Source of the DNA: Sulfuricaulis sp040901545 | GTDB lineage: Bacteria; Pseudomonadota; Gammaproteobacteria; Acidiferrobacterales; Sulfurifustaceae | Assembly (NCBI RefSeq): GCF_040901545.1 | Contig: NZ_JBBDYL010000052.1 | Location: 1 to 64,000 of the forward strand | Length of the DNA: 64,000 nucleotides | Direction: 5' to 3' | Part shown: positions 7,098 through 16,405 of the stretch, one piece after another | Layout of the letters: every line of letters begins with the position of its first letter | Numbering within the stretch: the first letter of the stretch is position 1 | Made by a program: the position numbers and the translations under genes | Notes under the pieces: model-generated | What the model was told of the DNA's origin: nothing | Seen by the model: only the letters and a program-made list of their open reading frames with translations | The model's database searches: none

Positions 7098-9161
7098 ATG
7101 GCCATAGACATGCGTCAATTCCACCAGACCTTCTTCGAGGAAAGCCTCGAAGGCCTGGGTGACATGGAAACTGAATTGCTCCGTCTGGAGAAAACCTCGG
7201 AGGATACCGGAAATATCGTAGTAGCAGACCACGAAATTCTCAATACCATTTTTCGTGCGGCCCACTCAATCAAAGGAGGGAGCAGCACGTTTGGTTTCAG
7301 CGATGTTGCTGCTTTTGCGCATGTGCTGGAATCGCGGCTTGACGATTTGCGTGAAGGACGCTGCCAGCCAAATCGCCATATTATTGGGCTATTGTTGTTA
7401 TCGGTGGATTGCCTGCGGAATCTGATCATTGCCGCGAGGACAGGGAAAGAACCCGACAAAAAGTATGTTGATGCCATGTGCCTCCAGCTTGAAAACATCC
7501 AAGGGGAAGGCGAATCCACGCCATTACCCGGAACATCGAAGACGCAAAGCGATCCGGCAAAAAAATGTCATTGGCAAATTCGATTCAGACCAAATCAACA
7601 AATGTTTCGTACCGGGAACGATCCTTTGCGGATTCTCCGTGAATTGGGCGAGCTTGGAAATTTGAATACCATGGTCGATGTTTCCGCGGTACCGTCCTGG
7701 GAACAGCTGGACCCCGAAGAATGCCATCTATCCTGGAATCTCGAGCTGGTCGGAAAAGTATCGCGTGAGACCGTCGCAGAAGTATTCAGCTGGGTTATCG
7801 ACGCCTGTGATCTGGAAATAACGGAAAAACAGGCTCAGATGCCGGCCATGTCACAGCGCGCCCTCGCGGAAACGATTGCCAGCATGGATTCACACGCCGC
7901 CACATTGCGTGTCAGTGTCCCCAAGGTTGATGCGCTCATCAATACAGTCGGTGAGCTTGTGATCACACAAACCATGCTGAGCCAGATCACGACCAATTTC
8001 TCTTTTGAAAACCTTACGAAACTTTTTGCCGGCATTGCGCAATTGGAACGGAATACCCGCGAATTGCAGGAGAGCGTGATGCGGATTCGCATGCTTCCGC
8101 TTAGTTTCGCATTCAACCGTCTGCCGCGACTGGTACATGACATGCGCCAGAAGTTGGGGAAAAAAGCGGATTTGGTCATACATGGCGCACAGACGGAAAT
8201 TGACAAAACAGTTATAGACAGCTTAATCGACCCGTTATTGCATCTGGTGCGTAATTGCCTGGATCACGGTATCGAATCTCCCGCTGAACGGAGTGCCGCC
8301 GGGAAACCAGAAACCGGCATCATTGAAATCAAGGCTTATCAGAAAGGCGGCAATGTCATGATTGATATTCGTGACGATGGCCGCGGCCTGCAGCATGACC
8401 TTATCCTGGCCAAAGCAGTAAACCAGGGCCTGATATCCGCCGACGCTAAGCCGAACGAGCAGGAAATATCCGAGATGATCTTCTATCCGGGATTATCGAC
8501 CGTAAAAACCATCAGCGATATATCTGGACGAGGAGTGGGGATGGATGTCGTGCGCAACAATATACGCAGCCTCGGTGGCAATATAGAAATTTCATCGCAA
8601 ATCAATCAGGGAACGTGTTTTTCCATTCGCCTGCCACTTACGCTGGCGATCTTGGACGGTCTCAGCGTCCAGGTTGGCGAACATGTATACATTCTACCGC
8701 TGGTAAGCATCCTGGAATCGGTATGTATTCGCATGGAGCAGGTGAGTCGCCCTGCGGGTGGCGCGGAATTATTCGGCCTTCGAGACGAATATTTACCGCT
8801 CATTCGTCTATATGATTTGTTTGGTATCGAACCACGCTCAACCGACCTCACGAAAGGCTTGCTTGTTATCGTGGAGGCCGATGGGAAAAAGGCCGGTTTG
8901 TATGTTGACGATTTGCTGGGGCAACAGCAGATAGTCATTAAGAGTCTCACGACGCATTACCGTAAAGTTGAAGGTATCTCGGCGGCTACCATTCTTGGTG
9001 ATGGTACCGTGGCAATGATATTGGATGTTGCGGGACTCATTCATATGGCGCACACCGGATCACAACAGCGCAATATGAATAAATCCGCGATTGTATCGCA
9101 TCAAGTAGTCGTCCAGCCAAATGAGCAGTCTTTTGAACCTCAGCAGGGTTTAGGACACTGA
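7098..9161 (+). CDS. cheA: Chemotaxis histidine kinase CheA
   Basis: A 687-residue kinase. The Hpt domain carries phospho-acceptor H56 in FRAAHSIKGGS. Residues about 150-250 form a linker/P2-like domain (WQIRFRP, LRELGELG). The dimerisation helices follow with KVDALINTVGELVITQ. The ATPase domain has the N box HLVRNCLDHGIESP, the G1 box DIRDDGRGL and the G2 box GRGVGMDVV. A C-terminal CheW-like domain starts near residue 510. All catalytic elements are intact. It lies 14 bp behind cheY. About 100 bp separate it from the next receptor, where no second promoter was recognised. Confidence 0.97.
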   Translation: MAIDMRQFHQTFFEESLEGLGDMETELLRLEKTSEDTGNIVVADHEILNTIFRAAHSIKGGSSTFGFSDVAAFAHVLESRLDDLREGRCQPNRHIIGLLLLSVDCLRNLIIAARTGKEPDKKYVDAMCLQLENIQGEGESTPLPGTSKTQSDPAKKCHWQIRFRPNQQMFRTGNDPLRILRELGELGNLNTMVDVSAVPSWEQLDPEECHLSWNLELVGKVSRETVAEVFSWVIDACDLEITEKQAQMPAMSQRALAETIASMDSHAATLRVSVPKVDALINTVGELVITQTMLSQITTNFSFENLTKLFAGIAQLERNTRELQESVMRIRMLPLSFAFNRLPRLVHDMRQKLGKKADLVIHGAQTEIDKTVIDSLIDPLLHLVRNCLDHGIESPAERSAAGKPETGIIEIKAYQKGGNVMIDIRDDGRGLQHDLILAKAVNQGLISADAKPNEQEISEMIFYPGLSTVKTISDISGRGVGMDVVRNNIRSLGGNIEISSQINQGTCFSIRLPLTLAILDGLSVQVGEHVYILPLVSILESVCIRMEQVSRPAGGAELFGLRDEYLPLIRLYDLFGIEPRSTDLTKGLLVIVEADGKKAGLYVDDLLGQQQIVIKSLTTHYRKVEGISAATILGDGTVAMILDVAGLIHMAHTGSQQRNMNKSAIVSHQVVVQPNEQSFEPQQGLGH

Positions 9162-9260
9162 TGCAATGAAACAATTTTTATACACTGATGATTACTGCGT
9201 AATTATTCAGTCATCAATTCGAATCAATCTCTTTACTGCGATGTAATTGGGAGAATCACA

Positions 9261-10985
9261 ATGCGCTTATTTCACAAGCTTCTTATCGGACCGACAACAG
9301 CCATCCTCTTCCTGTTGCTTTTCGGAGCCGTAACGATTAGTGCCATGTGGGCTGAAAAAGAGGCCTTAGTCGATATTTATGAGAACCGGATAAGTCATTA
9401 CTCGGCAAGCACATATTCGGCGGGGAGAATCTCGTCGGTTCATTCCGGCGTCTACCGCCTGGTCATCCTGGCATCCGGTTACAACAAGGAACTGGTTGAC
9501 GCGATGGCTCAAGAACAGAAAGCGTATGTCAATGAAATCCTTACGGACTTGAATGTGCTGCTCAAATCCAGCCGTGAAAATGAGGAAAAAAGACTTCTGG
9601 AAGTGGTAATCAATAACTTGAGTGATTACAAGACACAAGTATCAGAATCAATCGACCTTTCGATCAGCGACAGAAAGAAGGGCGTGGATTCAATGGCCAA
9701 AACCGATAATGTCTACGATACGCTCATGTCCAATTTTACCGCTTTGATCGATTATGAAACCTCGCAGGCAAAGCAGAGTTACGATGGCGCCATTGCGACG
9801 TTTAACCGGTCATTACTGATAGCAGTGATAGTTCTTGCGATTGCCTGTGTAATGTCCATTCTTATCAGCACTTTAATGGGCAGAAAAATCCTGAATCCGC
9901 TTACGCAGGCAGTGAAAATAGCCAGACAAGTTGCCAGTGGCGATCTGACCAGCCGAGTAGAGGTCAAATCAGGCGATGAGACAGGGCAATTGTCGCAATC
10001 CCTGAAAGAGATGAATAACAGTCTGGTCAGCATCGTCACCGAAGTGCGCAACAGTGCTAACTCAATTGCCGTTGCCGCGGCAGAAATCGCCGTAGGCAAC
10101 GATGAGCTTTCACAACGCACTTCAGAACAGGCTTCGAGCCTTGAAGAAACCGCTGCCAGTCTCGAGGAATTAACGGCCACGGTTATGCAAAATGCCGAAC
10201 ACACCAAACAAGCCAATCATCTGGCAAGTAACGCCAGTGAAGTGGCTGTTAAAGGCGGCGAGATCGTGGGCGAAGCTGTTGCGACGATGGATACAATTAC
10301 GGAAAGTTCCAAGAAAATTGTCGAAATCATTTCCGTAATCGAAGGAATCTCCTATCAGACCAATCTCCTGGCGCTTAACGCAGCTGTAGAAGCAGCACGT
10401 GCCGGAGAGCAGGGTCGGGGATTCGCCGTTGTGGCCAGCGAGGTCCGGAACCTCGCCAAGCGTTCTGCGGATGCGGCTAAGCAAATAAAGGTATTGATCG
10501 ATGACTCGGTTAGCAAGGTCCAGACCGGGTCAACACTGGTGAATAATGCGGGAAAAACGATGGACGAGATCGTATCTAGCATAAAAAAGGTAAGCAATCT
10601 GATTGCAGAGATTGCGGCAGCATCCAATGAACAGAGTTCAGGTATTGCACAAGTTAACACGGCTGTTACACAGATGGACGGCGTCACACAGCAAAACGCC
10701 GCCATGGTTGAAGAAGCATCAGCCGCCGCCAGCGCGCTCGAGGAGCAAGCCAGAAAACTGAATGAAGCAGTTAATGTATTTAAATTGTCTGGATCCGAGC
10801 AAATCAGTCAAATGACCCAAGAAACTCGCATACGTGCGACGAGCGAACCTCGCGTGCAAAATGTGCGTAGCGTAGCTAACATATCTGAACAGACAGCGCC
10901 AGTTGAGCAGTCAACGCGAGCGGAACCGGCAAAAAAACGCGTGCTTAAAGTGGTGGACGCAAATTCTAACTGGAATGAATTCTGA
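9261..10985 (+). CDS. Chemoreceptor with four-helix-bundle sensor and HAMP
   Basis: A 574-residue transmembrane chemoreceptor. The first membrane helix is near residues 8-30. A mostly helical periplasmic domain of about 155 residues of the 4HB_MCP type follows, then a second helix near 188-210, a HAMP domain (PLTQAVKIARQVASGDLT) and the signalling domain. The tip is the canonical YQTNLLALNAAVEAARAGE. The last residues are SNWNEF, an xWxxF pentapeptide like the NWETF tether that recruits CheR and CheB. Glu/Gln-rich methylation helices (SQRTSEQASSLEETAAS) are present. A GGGAG ribosome site precedes the ATG. The ligand cannot be predicted. Confidence 0.94.
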   Translation: MRLFHKLLIGPTTAILFLLLFGAVTISAMWAEKEALVDIYENRISHYSASTYSAGRISSVHSGVYRLVILASGYNKELVDAMAQEQKAYVNEILTDLNVLLKSSRENEEKRLLEVVINNLSDYKTQVSESIDLSISDRKKGVDSMAKTDNVYDTLMSNFTALIDYETSQAKQSYDGAIATFNRSLLIAVIVLAIACVMSILISTLMGRKILNPLTQAVKIARQVASGDLTSRVEVKSGDETGQLSQSLKEMNNSLVSIVTEVRNSANSIAVAAAEIAVGNDELSQRTSEQASSLEETAASLEELTATVMQNAEHTKQANHLASNASEVAVKGGEIVGEAVATMDTITESSKKIVEIISVIEGISYQTNLLALNAAVEAARAGEQGRGFAVVASEVRNLAKRSADAAKQIKVLIDDSVSKVQTGSTLVNNAGKTMDEIVSSIKKVSNLIAEIAAASNEQSSGIAQVNTAVTQMDGVTQQNAAMVEEASAAASALEEQARKLNEAVNVFKLSGSEQISQMTQETRIRATSEPRVQNVRSVANISEQTAPVEQSTRAEPAKKRVLKVVDANSNWNEF

Positions 10986-11020
10986 TTGGCTATCCGTAAG
11001 TTCGAATAAGGAGTTAAGTT

Positions 11021-11533
11021 ATGAATACGGCTCGAAATATGAGTGAACAGCAAGAAATTGAGATTGATGAAGACCAATACCTAACATTCAGGCTGGATGG
11101 CCAGGAGTATGGCGTGTCGGCGCTAAAGGTTCAGGAAATAAAGAGATGGGACAAGGTTACACCGATACCGAATAGTCCACATTATGTGCGTGGGGTACTG
11201 AACTTACGTGGATTGATTGTTCCCATCATCGATTTGCGCTTGTTCTTCAATTTAAAAGAAACAGAATACACGCCCGTCACGGCTATTATTGTCATGAATT
11301 TGGGAGGAAGCCTCGCAGGGATTGTTGTTGACTCCGTAAGCGATGTGATTAATGTGAAAGCGGAGCAAAAACGCGCGGCACCAGAATATGAAGGTCAGAA
11401 AAACCGGGAATTTATCAGTGGTTTGGCGCAATCTGATGGAAAACTGCTCATTCTTCTGGACATGGACCGGATGATCAAGTCGGAAACACTGGATCAGGTG
11501 GAAACAGCGGCTGTCTCTGCAACGGCAAAGTAA
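11021..11533 (+). CDS. cheW: Coupling protein CheW
   Basis: A 170-residue CheW domain protein that links receptors to CheA. The family signature runs from YLTFRLDGQEYGVSA through VRGVLNLRGLIVPIIDLR to GIVVDSVSDV. The 17-residue acidic N terminus precedes the fold, and an internal ATG at about residue 7 is an alternative start. A strong ribosome site, AAGGAG, lies 8-13 bp before the ATG at 11021. It is flanked by two chemoreceptor genes that end in the same type of pentapeptide, which supports one shared array. Confidence 0.95.
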   Translation: MNTARNMSEQQEIEIDEDQYLTFRLDGQEYGVSALKVQEIKRWDKVTPIPNSPHYVRGVLNLRGLIVPIIDLRLFFNLKETEYTPVTAIIVMNLGGSLAGIVVDSVSDVINVKAEQKRAAPEYEGQKNREFISGLAQSDGKLLILLDMDRMIKSETLDQVETAAVSATAK

Positions 11534-11558
11534 TACATCAACTCACGAAGGGAATCCC

Positions 11559-12977
11559 ATGGTTTTAAGCTTTATGAAAAATATCACCGTACGCAGCAAA
11601 TTAATTGCCGCCGCCGCGACAATGTCGTTTTTTCTCTTATTAGTCGGTGGCGTTGGGCTGTTGAAACTGCATCAAGCAGAACAACTTACCGATGGGGTTC
11701 ATGCTCGGCTGATAAATGTAGAACCTACAAGCGCTGCTGGATCACTGAGTGAGTTGAAACAAGCTGGCGCTTCCATTCAGGTTGTTAAGACAGTTTTTTT
11801 ATTTGGGATCTTACTCAGTGTTGTTCTGAGCGCCCTGTTTGTTACATATCTTGTTCGCACCATATCGAATCCCCTGGTTGGATTGGCTGATGCTCTGAAA
11901 CGAATTTCGCAAGGTGACCTGACAATATCGATACATGTAGACAGCAGGGATGAGATTGGCCGGGCCATCAGCGCTTTGAATGCACTGGTAAACGAATTTC
12001 ATGAACATATCTTGCGAGTTATGCATGCGGCAGAGACGGTTGCATCTGGTTCTCAGGAATTGAGCGAAGCGGCAGAGCAACTTTCATCATCTTCGCAGGA
12101 ACAGGCGAGCTCACTAGAAGAAACCGCCGCATCGATGGAGGAAATGACAAGCACCGTTAAGCATAATGCTGATAATGCATTACGGGCAGATAAAGTTGCG
12201 CTGGATGCGCAGAATGCCGCACACGAAGGTGTAACGATGGCATCATCGGTCAAGTATTCCATGGATGCAATTAATGCCAGTAGCACAAAAATCTCGGACA
12301 TAATCAGCGTTATCGATGAAATTGCATTCCAAACCAATTTGCTTGCTCTTAATGCTGCGGTTGAAGCGGCGCGGGCCGGCGAACAAGGGCGCGGCTTTGC
12401 CGTGGTAGCCGCAGAAGTTCGCAACCTCGCTCAACGCAGCGCTTCTGCCGCAAAAGAAATCAAGATCCTGATCCATGACAGTGTGGAGAAGGTACAGGAT
12501 GGGGCTGAGCTGGTCAGCTCCTCGAGCAAAACGCTCGAAAGCATCCTGGAGAGCGTGAAAAATACCGCAGAAATCATTGCGGAAATCAGCACTTCCAGCC
12601 AGGAACAGGCGGCAGGCATTGACCAGGTCAATCGCGCTATCATGCAAATGGATAGCGTCACTCAGTCAAATGCAGCACAGGTGGAAGAGCTTTCCGGCAC
12701 AGGACAATCCCTGACGTCACAGGCGGAACAAATGATGAGCCTTGTGTCGCATTTCACGCTAAAGACCGGAGCCATCGCAAAGTCTTCCCCTCGAAAAGAA
12801 ATGCCTGCGAAGATTAAGTTCAGCAAAGCACAGATAAAACCTCGTGTGACACATATCGAGGATGATTCGAATAATTCCACAACACCGGTTAGCACCCCCA
12901 AAGTGCAGTACTTGAAGCCGCGAGTTGCGGCTCAAAATAAAACCAATTCTGCGGATGGAGACTGGAAGGAATTCTAG
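11559..12977 (+). CDS. Chemoreceptor with short periplasmic loop and HAMP
   Basis: A 472-residue chemoreceptor. Membrane helices near residues 14-36 and 72-96 enclose a loop of only about 40 residues, too small for a known folded sensor domain. HAMP (RTISNPLVGLADALKRIS) and a full signalling domain follow, with the tip FQTNLLALNAAVEAARAGE. The C terminus DGDWKEF again ends in an xWxxF pentapeptide. An acidic and proline-rich linker of about 70 residues separates the coiled coil from this tail. Such short-loop receptors often sense through the membrane or through partner proteins. It lies directly upstream of cheR. Confidence 0.93.
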   Translation: MVLSFMKNITVRSKLIAAAATMSFFLLLVGGVGLLKLHQAEQLTDGVHARLINVEPTSAAGSLSELKQAGASIQVVKTVFLFGILLSVVLSALFVTYLVRTISNPLVGLADALKRISQGDLTISIHVDSRDEIGRAISALNALVNEFHEHILRVMHAAETVASGSQELSEAAEQLSSSSQEQASSLEETAASMEEMTSTVKHNADNALRADKVALDAQNAAHEGVTMASSVKYSMDAINASSTKISDIISVIDEIAFQTNLLALNAAVEAARAGEQGRGFAVVAAEVRNLAQRSASAAKEIKILIHDSVEKVQDGAELVSSSSKTLESILESVKNTAEIIAEISTSSQEQAAGIDQVNRAIMQMDSVTQSNAAQVEELSGTGQSLTSQAEQMMSLVSHFTLKTGAIAKSSPRKEMPAKIKFSKAQIKPRVTHIEDDSNNSTTPVSTPKVQYLKPRVAAQNKTNSADGDWKEF

Positions 12978-13058
12978 GCGGTTTAGATCCAAGATATTCG
13001 GAACGTGACGGAAATCCCCGCTACGCTCCATGTCAAAAGTAGTGGCGGAGAACAGAAG

Positions 13059-13949
13059 ATGGTGGCTAATAATACCGTCACCGGAACTATCAGAGTTCAG
13101 CTTGAAGACACCCGTCTGGTTATCTCAGACGATGAATTTCGCCTGCTCCGTGAATTCATCCATCTGCACACAGGTATCGCACTATCTGAACACAAGCGTG
13201 CACTGGTATGCTCCCGTCTCGCAAAACGACTGCGCTTCCATGGACTCCGTCACTATTCCGAGTACTACTCGCTTTTGACACAAGGCGACCCGAAAGGGCA
13301 CGAATTGGTGTCAATGATCAATTGCATTACCACCAATAAAACCGATTTTTTTCGCGAACAACATCATTTTAACTTCCTGAAAGAAATCCTGATACCCGCA
13401 TATCTGCGGAATCAAAATCGCGTACGGCCGATGCGGATATGGAGCGCGGCTTCATCAACTGGCGAAGAGGCATATTCCATCGCCATGACAGTCCTTGAAG
13501 CCATGCTGTCATGCACTGAACTGGATGTGCGAATTCTCGCTACCGACATCGACACTGACGTGATATCTCGCGCCCAGAATGGCATATATACACTCGAGCA
13601 GGCTAAACAGATTCCGCCAGCGCTCTTGCACCGGTATTTTCTGAAAGGGCAGGGGACGCATGAGGGTTATGTCATGGTGAAACCGGTTTTGAAGAATCTG
13701 ATTCAATTTAATTGGCTCAATCTGCTTAACGACCCTTGGCCCATGCATGAGCGATTCGACGTTATTTTTTGCCGGAACGTGCTGATTTATTTCGATAAAC
13801 CAACTCAACAGAAGCTATTTCAGCGCATGGGCAATGCATTGAAGAAGGACGGGTATTTGATGCTTGGCCACTCAGAGGCTATGCACGGACTGGTTCATAA
13901 ATTCAAACCAGTCGGACACAGCATCTACCATAACCGGGAGGAGAAATAA
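13059..13949 (+). CDS. cheR: Chemoreceptor methyltransferase CheR
   Basis: A protein of about 296 residues that methylates receptor glutamates using S-adenosylmethionine. The N-terminal helical domain (HTGIALSEHKRALVCSRL) is followed by the Rossmann methyltransferase domain with IWSAASSTGEEAYS, LATDIDTDVI and DVIFCRNVLIYFDK, all characteristic. The ATG at 13059 was chosen because GGAG lies 8 bp upstream; an in-frame GTG at 13005 would add 18 residues without a good ribosome site. It is followed after one base by cheD. Confidence 0.93.
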   Translation: MVANNTVTGTIRVQLEDTRLVISDDEFRLLREFIHLHTGIALSEHKRALVCSRLAKRLRFHGLRHYSEYYSLLTQGDPKGHELVSMINCITTNKTDFFREQHHFNFLKEILIPAYLRNQNRVRPMRIWSAASSTGEEAYSIAMTVLEAMLSCTELDVRILATDIDTDVISRAQNGIYTLEQAKQIPPALLHRYFLKGQGTHEGYVMVKPVLKNLIQFNWLNLLNDPWPMHERFDVIFCRNVLIYFDKPTQQKLFQRMGNALKKDGYLMLGHSEAMHGLVHKFKPVGHSIYHNREEK

Positions 13950-13950
13950 A

Positions 13951-14556
13951 ATGGACCCGGCTCGTCCAACATATGTACCGAGAAATAATCTCCCGGTTGA
14001 TATCGATTCAGAATTGTCACGCGTAAGCATTAATATCGGCGGACTGCGTGCCAGCCGCGAGCCGTTGATTCTGGATACCGTTCTCGGATCGTGCATAGCC
14101 GCTTGCCTGTATGACCAAGAAACAGGTATTGGCGGGATGAACCATTTCATGCTGCCAGAGGGCGCAGATCCGAAAAACCCTGCCAGCACACGATACGGGG
14201 TTTATGCCATGAAGTTGCTCATCGCCGAATTGATGAAAATCGGCGCCGATCGATCCCGTTTTCAGGCGAAGATTTTCGGCGGCGGGCATGTCTTGAACAT
14301 ACGCGAGAATCTCGATGGTGTTCCACAACGGAACATTGATTTCGTGAAACGATTTCTGGAAACGGAAAAAATCCCAGTAGTCAGAGAAGACTTGGGAGGT
14401 TATTTGCCGCGACGGGTTCTGTTTCATACAAATACCGGGAAGGTTTTTATGAAATATCTCGGTAACAATGAAGCCAAGCGGACAGCAGAAGAAGAACTGG
14501 TCTATCTTATCAGCCTCAAAAAACAGAAGCTCGATGGCGATGTCACACTGTTTTAA
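13951..14556 (+). CDS. cheD: Receptor glutamine deamidase CheD
   Basis: A 201-residue CheD, which deamidates receptor glutamines to methylatable glutamates and in some species interacts with CheC or CheY-P. The catalytic Cys is in LGSCIAACLYD, the His in GGMNHFMLP, and the conserved Thr lies in the segment STRYGVYAM. The ATG at 13951 has a strong GGGAGGAG site 7 bp upstream that overlaps the cheR 3' end. The C-terminal extension is typical of proteobacterial CheD. It is placed between cheR and cheB, forming a complete receptor modification module. Confidence 0.94.
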   Translation: MDPARPTYVPRNNLPVDIDSELSRVSINIGGLRASREPLILDTVLGSCIAACLYDQETGIGGMNHFMLPEGADPKNPASTRYGVYAMKLLIAELMKIGADRSRFQAKIFGGGHVLNIRENLDGVPQRNIDFVKRFLETEKIPVVREDLGGYLPRRVLFHTNTGKVFMKYLGNNEAKRTAEEELVYLISLKKQKLDGDVTLF

Positions 14557-14591
14557 CGTGGAGTATTCACAAGATAAGAGCCTTTCTAATT

Positions 14592-15686
14592 ATGAATGCT
14601 AAGAAAAGAATAAAGGTTCTCGTCATTGACGACTCGGCGGTGATGCGTAAGCTGCTGACGTCCATCATGCACGAACAAGCCGACATTCAGGTCGTGGGTG
14701 CAGCAGCGAATCCACTTGTCGCACGTGAAATGATTAAAACATTTAAACCTGATGTGCTTACACTCGATATCGAAATGCCTTGCATGGACGGTATTACTTT
14801 TCTCGAAAGACTTATGCGACTCCATCCTTTACCTGTCGTCATGGTTTCATCGCATACGGAAAAAGGCGCTCATTCGACACTGCGCGCGCTTGATCTTGGC
14901 GCCGTGGACTTCGTTACTAAGCCGCAGAATACTTTCGATGGCATCAGCAGTGACCTCATGGAAGAAATCTGCGAAAAGGTTCGTGCCGCCGCCGGTGCAC
15001 ATGTGCGGCCTTCTGTCGATGTCATCGCTTCAGATATACAACACCATAAGCATTCTCCTGTCTCACCGTTTTGCCGTGAAGGAATAATCGCAATCGGCGC
15101 ATCTGCCGGCGGAACACAGGCGATTTCCGAAATACTGGAAAAACTCCCGCGACCGACCCCCGGTATTGCTATCGTGCAACACATGCCGCCGAAATTCACG
15201 GCGTCGTTTGCAGAACGTCTTAACAATCATTGTGATCTGGAAGTTCGTGAAGCGAAAAATGGTGATCCGTTAAAACCGGGTGTTGCACTCGTAGCGCCCG
15301 GAGGTTTGCACATGTCAATCACGTCTGCGAGTAGAGGCTATGCCGTTCGTATTTATTCCGACGAACTGGTCAATCGGCATCGACCCTCGGTTGATGTTTT
15401 ATTCGATTCGGTGGCGCGGGTTGTGGGAGAAAATGCCCTGGGAATAATCCTCACCGGCATGGGTAGTGATGGTGCCCGGGGTCTCCATGCAATGAAAACC
15501 GCCGGTGCCCACACTATCGCCCAGGATGAAAAAACCTGTGTGGTGTTCGGAATGCCCGATCAGGCCATTCGCCATAATGCCGTATGCGAAATATTGCCGC
15601 TTGAGCGCATTCCAGACCGGATCGTTGATTGGGCAAATTCGAATCAGCGAACAGATAGGAAGTACAGCAGTGATGAATCCCCTTGA
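14592..15686 (+). CDS. cheB: Chemotaxis methylesterase CheB
   Basis: A 364-residue response regulator-methylesterase. The receiver domain has VIDDSAVMRK, phospho-acceptor Asp in LTLDIEMPCMDG and FVTKPQ. The C-terminal esterase has Ser in GASAGGTQ, His in VQHMPPKFT and Asp in TGMGSDGARG, so it is catalytically complete. It would remove methyl groups added by CheR, under CheA control. Its stop overlaps a possible TTG of the next gene, whose more likely ATG lies 27 bp downstream. Confidence 0.96.
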   Translation: MNAKKRIKVLVIDDSAVMRKLLTSIMHEQADIQVVGAAANPLVAREMIKTFKPDVLTLDIEMPCMDGITFLERLMRLHPLPVVMVSSHTEKGAHSTLRALDLGAVDFVTKPQNTFDGISSDLMEEICEKVRAAAGAHVRPSVDVIASDIQHHKHSPVSPFCREGIIAIGASAGGTQAISEILEKLPRPTPGIAIVQHMPPKFTASFAERLNNHCDLEVREAKNGDPLKPGVALVAPGGLHMSITSASRGYAVRIYSDELVNRHRPSVDVLFDSVARVVGENALGIILTGMGSDGARGLHAMKTAGAHTIAQDEKTCVVFGMPDQAIRHNAVCEILPLERIPDRIVDWANSNQRTDRKYSSDESP

Positions 15687-15712
15687 CTCACTTTTTTAAC
15701 ATCATCAGTAAT

Positions 15713-16405
15713 ATGCTGAAATTCCTGCTTATTACACTGACGATAGGAGCGCTGTTTTTCGTCAACGCGGACCACGCGTCGGCGGCAGGCAATCTAAGAA
15801 TCGCAGCGGCACAAACCGCAGTCGATACGGGATTGATAGGGGATCTTGCCGACGATTTTCGCCGCAGGCATCCCGATATCACCATTCATATTCAATCTGC
15901 AGGTGCATTAGCAACACTGGACATAGGGCGGCGCGGATTTGCCGATCTTGTCATTACTCACTATCCGGAAGGCGAAAAGCTGTTTGTTGAAGATGACTAC
16001 GGCTTGTTGAGAACCCAGCTATTTTTCAACGGATTTGCGATTTTCGGTCCACCGGATGACCCGCTGAAAATTGCCAGCGAAAGCGACTTGGTCGCGGTAC
16101 TACAGCGGTTGGGGCGCGAAGAAGTCCCGTTTCTCGTCCCCGGTAAGCGATCCGGTACGCTGAATAAACTGAACGAATTATGGCTGTTGGCCGGAATAGA
16201 ACCCGAATGGGTGGGTTATGAAATTAATAATGTCAGCTCGTCAGCAACACTCAGAGACGCAGCTTTATTCGGCAGTTACACGTTTACCGATCTCGGAAAC
16301 CTATCTTGTGAACCGCGAGTTGATCGCTGGCGGTGTCATACCATTGTTCCGGGACAACATACTTTTACGCAATTATTATTCGGCCATCGTAATCAATGCC
16401 AATAG
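15713..16405 (+). CDS. N-terminal part of frameshifted TupA-like/GGDEF-EAL protein
   Basis: The first 230 codons encode a signal peptide (MLKFLLITLTIGALFF, cleavage likely after ASA) and a periplasmic binding domain of the tungstate/anion TupA type (LRIAAAQTAVDTGLI, VLVITHYP-like FADLVITHYPEGE, SATLRDAALFGSYTFTD). TupA-family domains bind tungstate or similar oxyanions. After about residue 195 the homology leaves this frame and continues in the frame that opens at 16218. Removing one A at 16297-16299 restores a continuous reading TFTDLGTYLVNREL. The part of this frame after 16299 is therefore meaningless. A TTG at 15683 is an alternative start but would precede the signal peptide oddly. The gene follows cheB in the chemotaxis operon. 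Confidence 0.75.
   Translation: MLKFLLITLTIGALFFVNADHASAAGNLRIAAAQTAVDTGLIGDLADDFRRRHPDITIHIQSAGALATLDIGRRGFADLVITHYPEGEKLFVEDDYGLLRTQLFFNGFAIFGPPDDPLKIASESDLVAVLQRLGREEVPFLVPGKRSGTLNKLNELWLLAGIEPEWVGYEINNVSSSATLRDAALFGSYTFTDLGNLSCEPRVDRWRCHTIVPGQHTFTQLLFGHRNQCQ

Noticed and set aside
16295..16301. Programmed ribosomal frameshift
   Set aside because: GGAAACC is not a slippery heptamer of a known type, no downstream pseudoknot was seen, and the run of A is short. Mutation or sequencing error is simpler.
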